NCBI GenBank assembly: GCA_002315745.1
Contig: DCID01000019.1
Coordinates: forward strand, 1 to 5,547
From: Bacteroidales bacterium UBA1735
GTDB taxonomy: Bacteria; Bacteroidota; Bacteroidia; Bacteroidales; Paludibacteraceae
Reading direction: 5' to 3'
Length of the DNA: 5,547 nt
Shown: one piece after another, positions 5,489-5,547 of the stretch
How the letters are laid out: every line of letters begins with the position of its first letter
Numbering within the stretch: position 1 is the stretch's first letter
Notes under the pieces: generated by a model
Told to the model about the DNA's origin: nothing
Database searches by the model: none
The model's input: only the letters and a program-made list of their open reading frames with translations
Program-made: the position numbers and the translations under genes

Positions 5489-5547
5489 ATGAAATTCTAT
5501 ACACAACAACAAATGGAAGATAAGCACATTGGTGCTATCGGAACGGC
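5489..5547 (+). CDS. HigA-like antitoxin, N-terminus only, cut by the window edge
   Basis: Nineteen codons are visible, starting at the ATG at 5489-5491, 11 bp after the toxin stop, and open to the window end. The visible DKHIGAIGT (residues 11-19) matches the N-terminal region of the helix-turn-helix antitoxins that accompany Gp49/HigB toxins in Bacteroidales, where a (D)K.IG..GT motif precedes the XRE DNA-binding domain. Its expected role is to bind and neutralise the toxin and repress the operon. The assignment rests on a short segment plus position. Confidence 0.72.
   Translation, partial: MKFYTQQQMEDKHIGAIGT

Overview
The window looks like a chromosomal segment of a Bacteroidota bacterium, most likely of the order Bacteroidales. 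Four intergenic sites match the Bacteroidota sigma-ABfr promoter (TTTG, about 20 bp, TAnnTTTG). Three are near-perfect with an identical 20-bp spacer; the fourth has a weak -33 box. Shine-Dalgarno sequences are not evident, and the protein families also fit this group. Species and genus cannot be told from the sequence.

Left part (1-1300, minus strand): a housekeeping pair reading leftward. tilS (tRNA-Ile lysidine synthetase, unusually short) overlaps aroE (shikimate dehydrogenase, cut by the window edge) by four bases (ATGA). A 131-bp divergent intergenic region (1301-1431) holds one promoter for each direction.

Middle (1432-4253, plus strand): a two-gene operon with a 2-bp gap. The first gene is a multi-pass membrane protein resembling acyltransferases. 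The second is a lipoprotein with the fold-defining sequence of MalS-like GH13 alpha-amylases, but with most catalytic-site residues replaced. It is probably a non-catalytic glucan-binding or regulatory relative.

Right-centre (4254-4963): the least ordinary part. A strong promoter at 4259-4290 faces about 300 bp with no convincing coding potential but many nested inverted repeats. These include a two-part 16-bp helix closing a 180-nt domain, so a structured RNA is likely. It runs directly into the 3' end of a secreted-protein gene that has no ATG codon, then a GC-rich palindrome and a good intrinsic terminator. Promoter, structured RNA, gene tail and terminator could form one transcription unit of about 0.67 kb. 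This is the best candidate for something undescribed.

Right end (5075-5547): a HigB-like toxin gene with its own promoter, followed after 11 bp by the start of its HigA-like antitoxin, cut by the window edge. The toxin-antitoxin pair and the gene remnant suggest that the region right of about 4250 is accessory DNA, while the left 1.4 kb is core genome.
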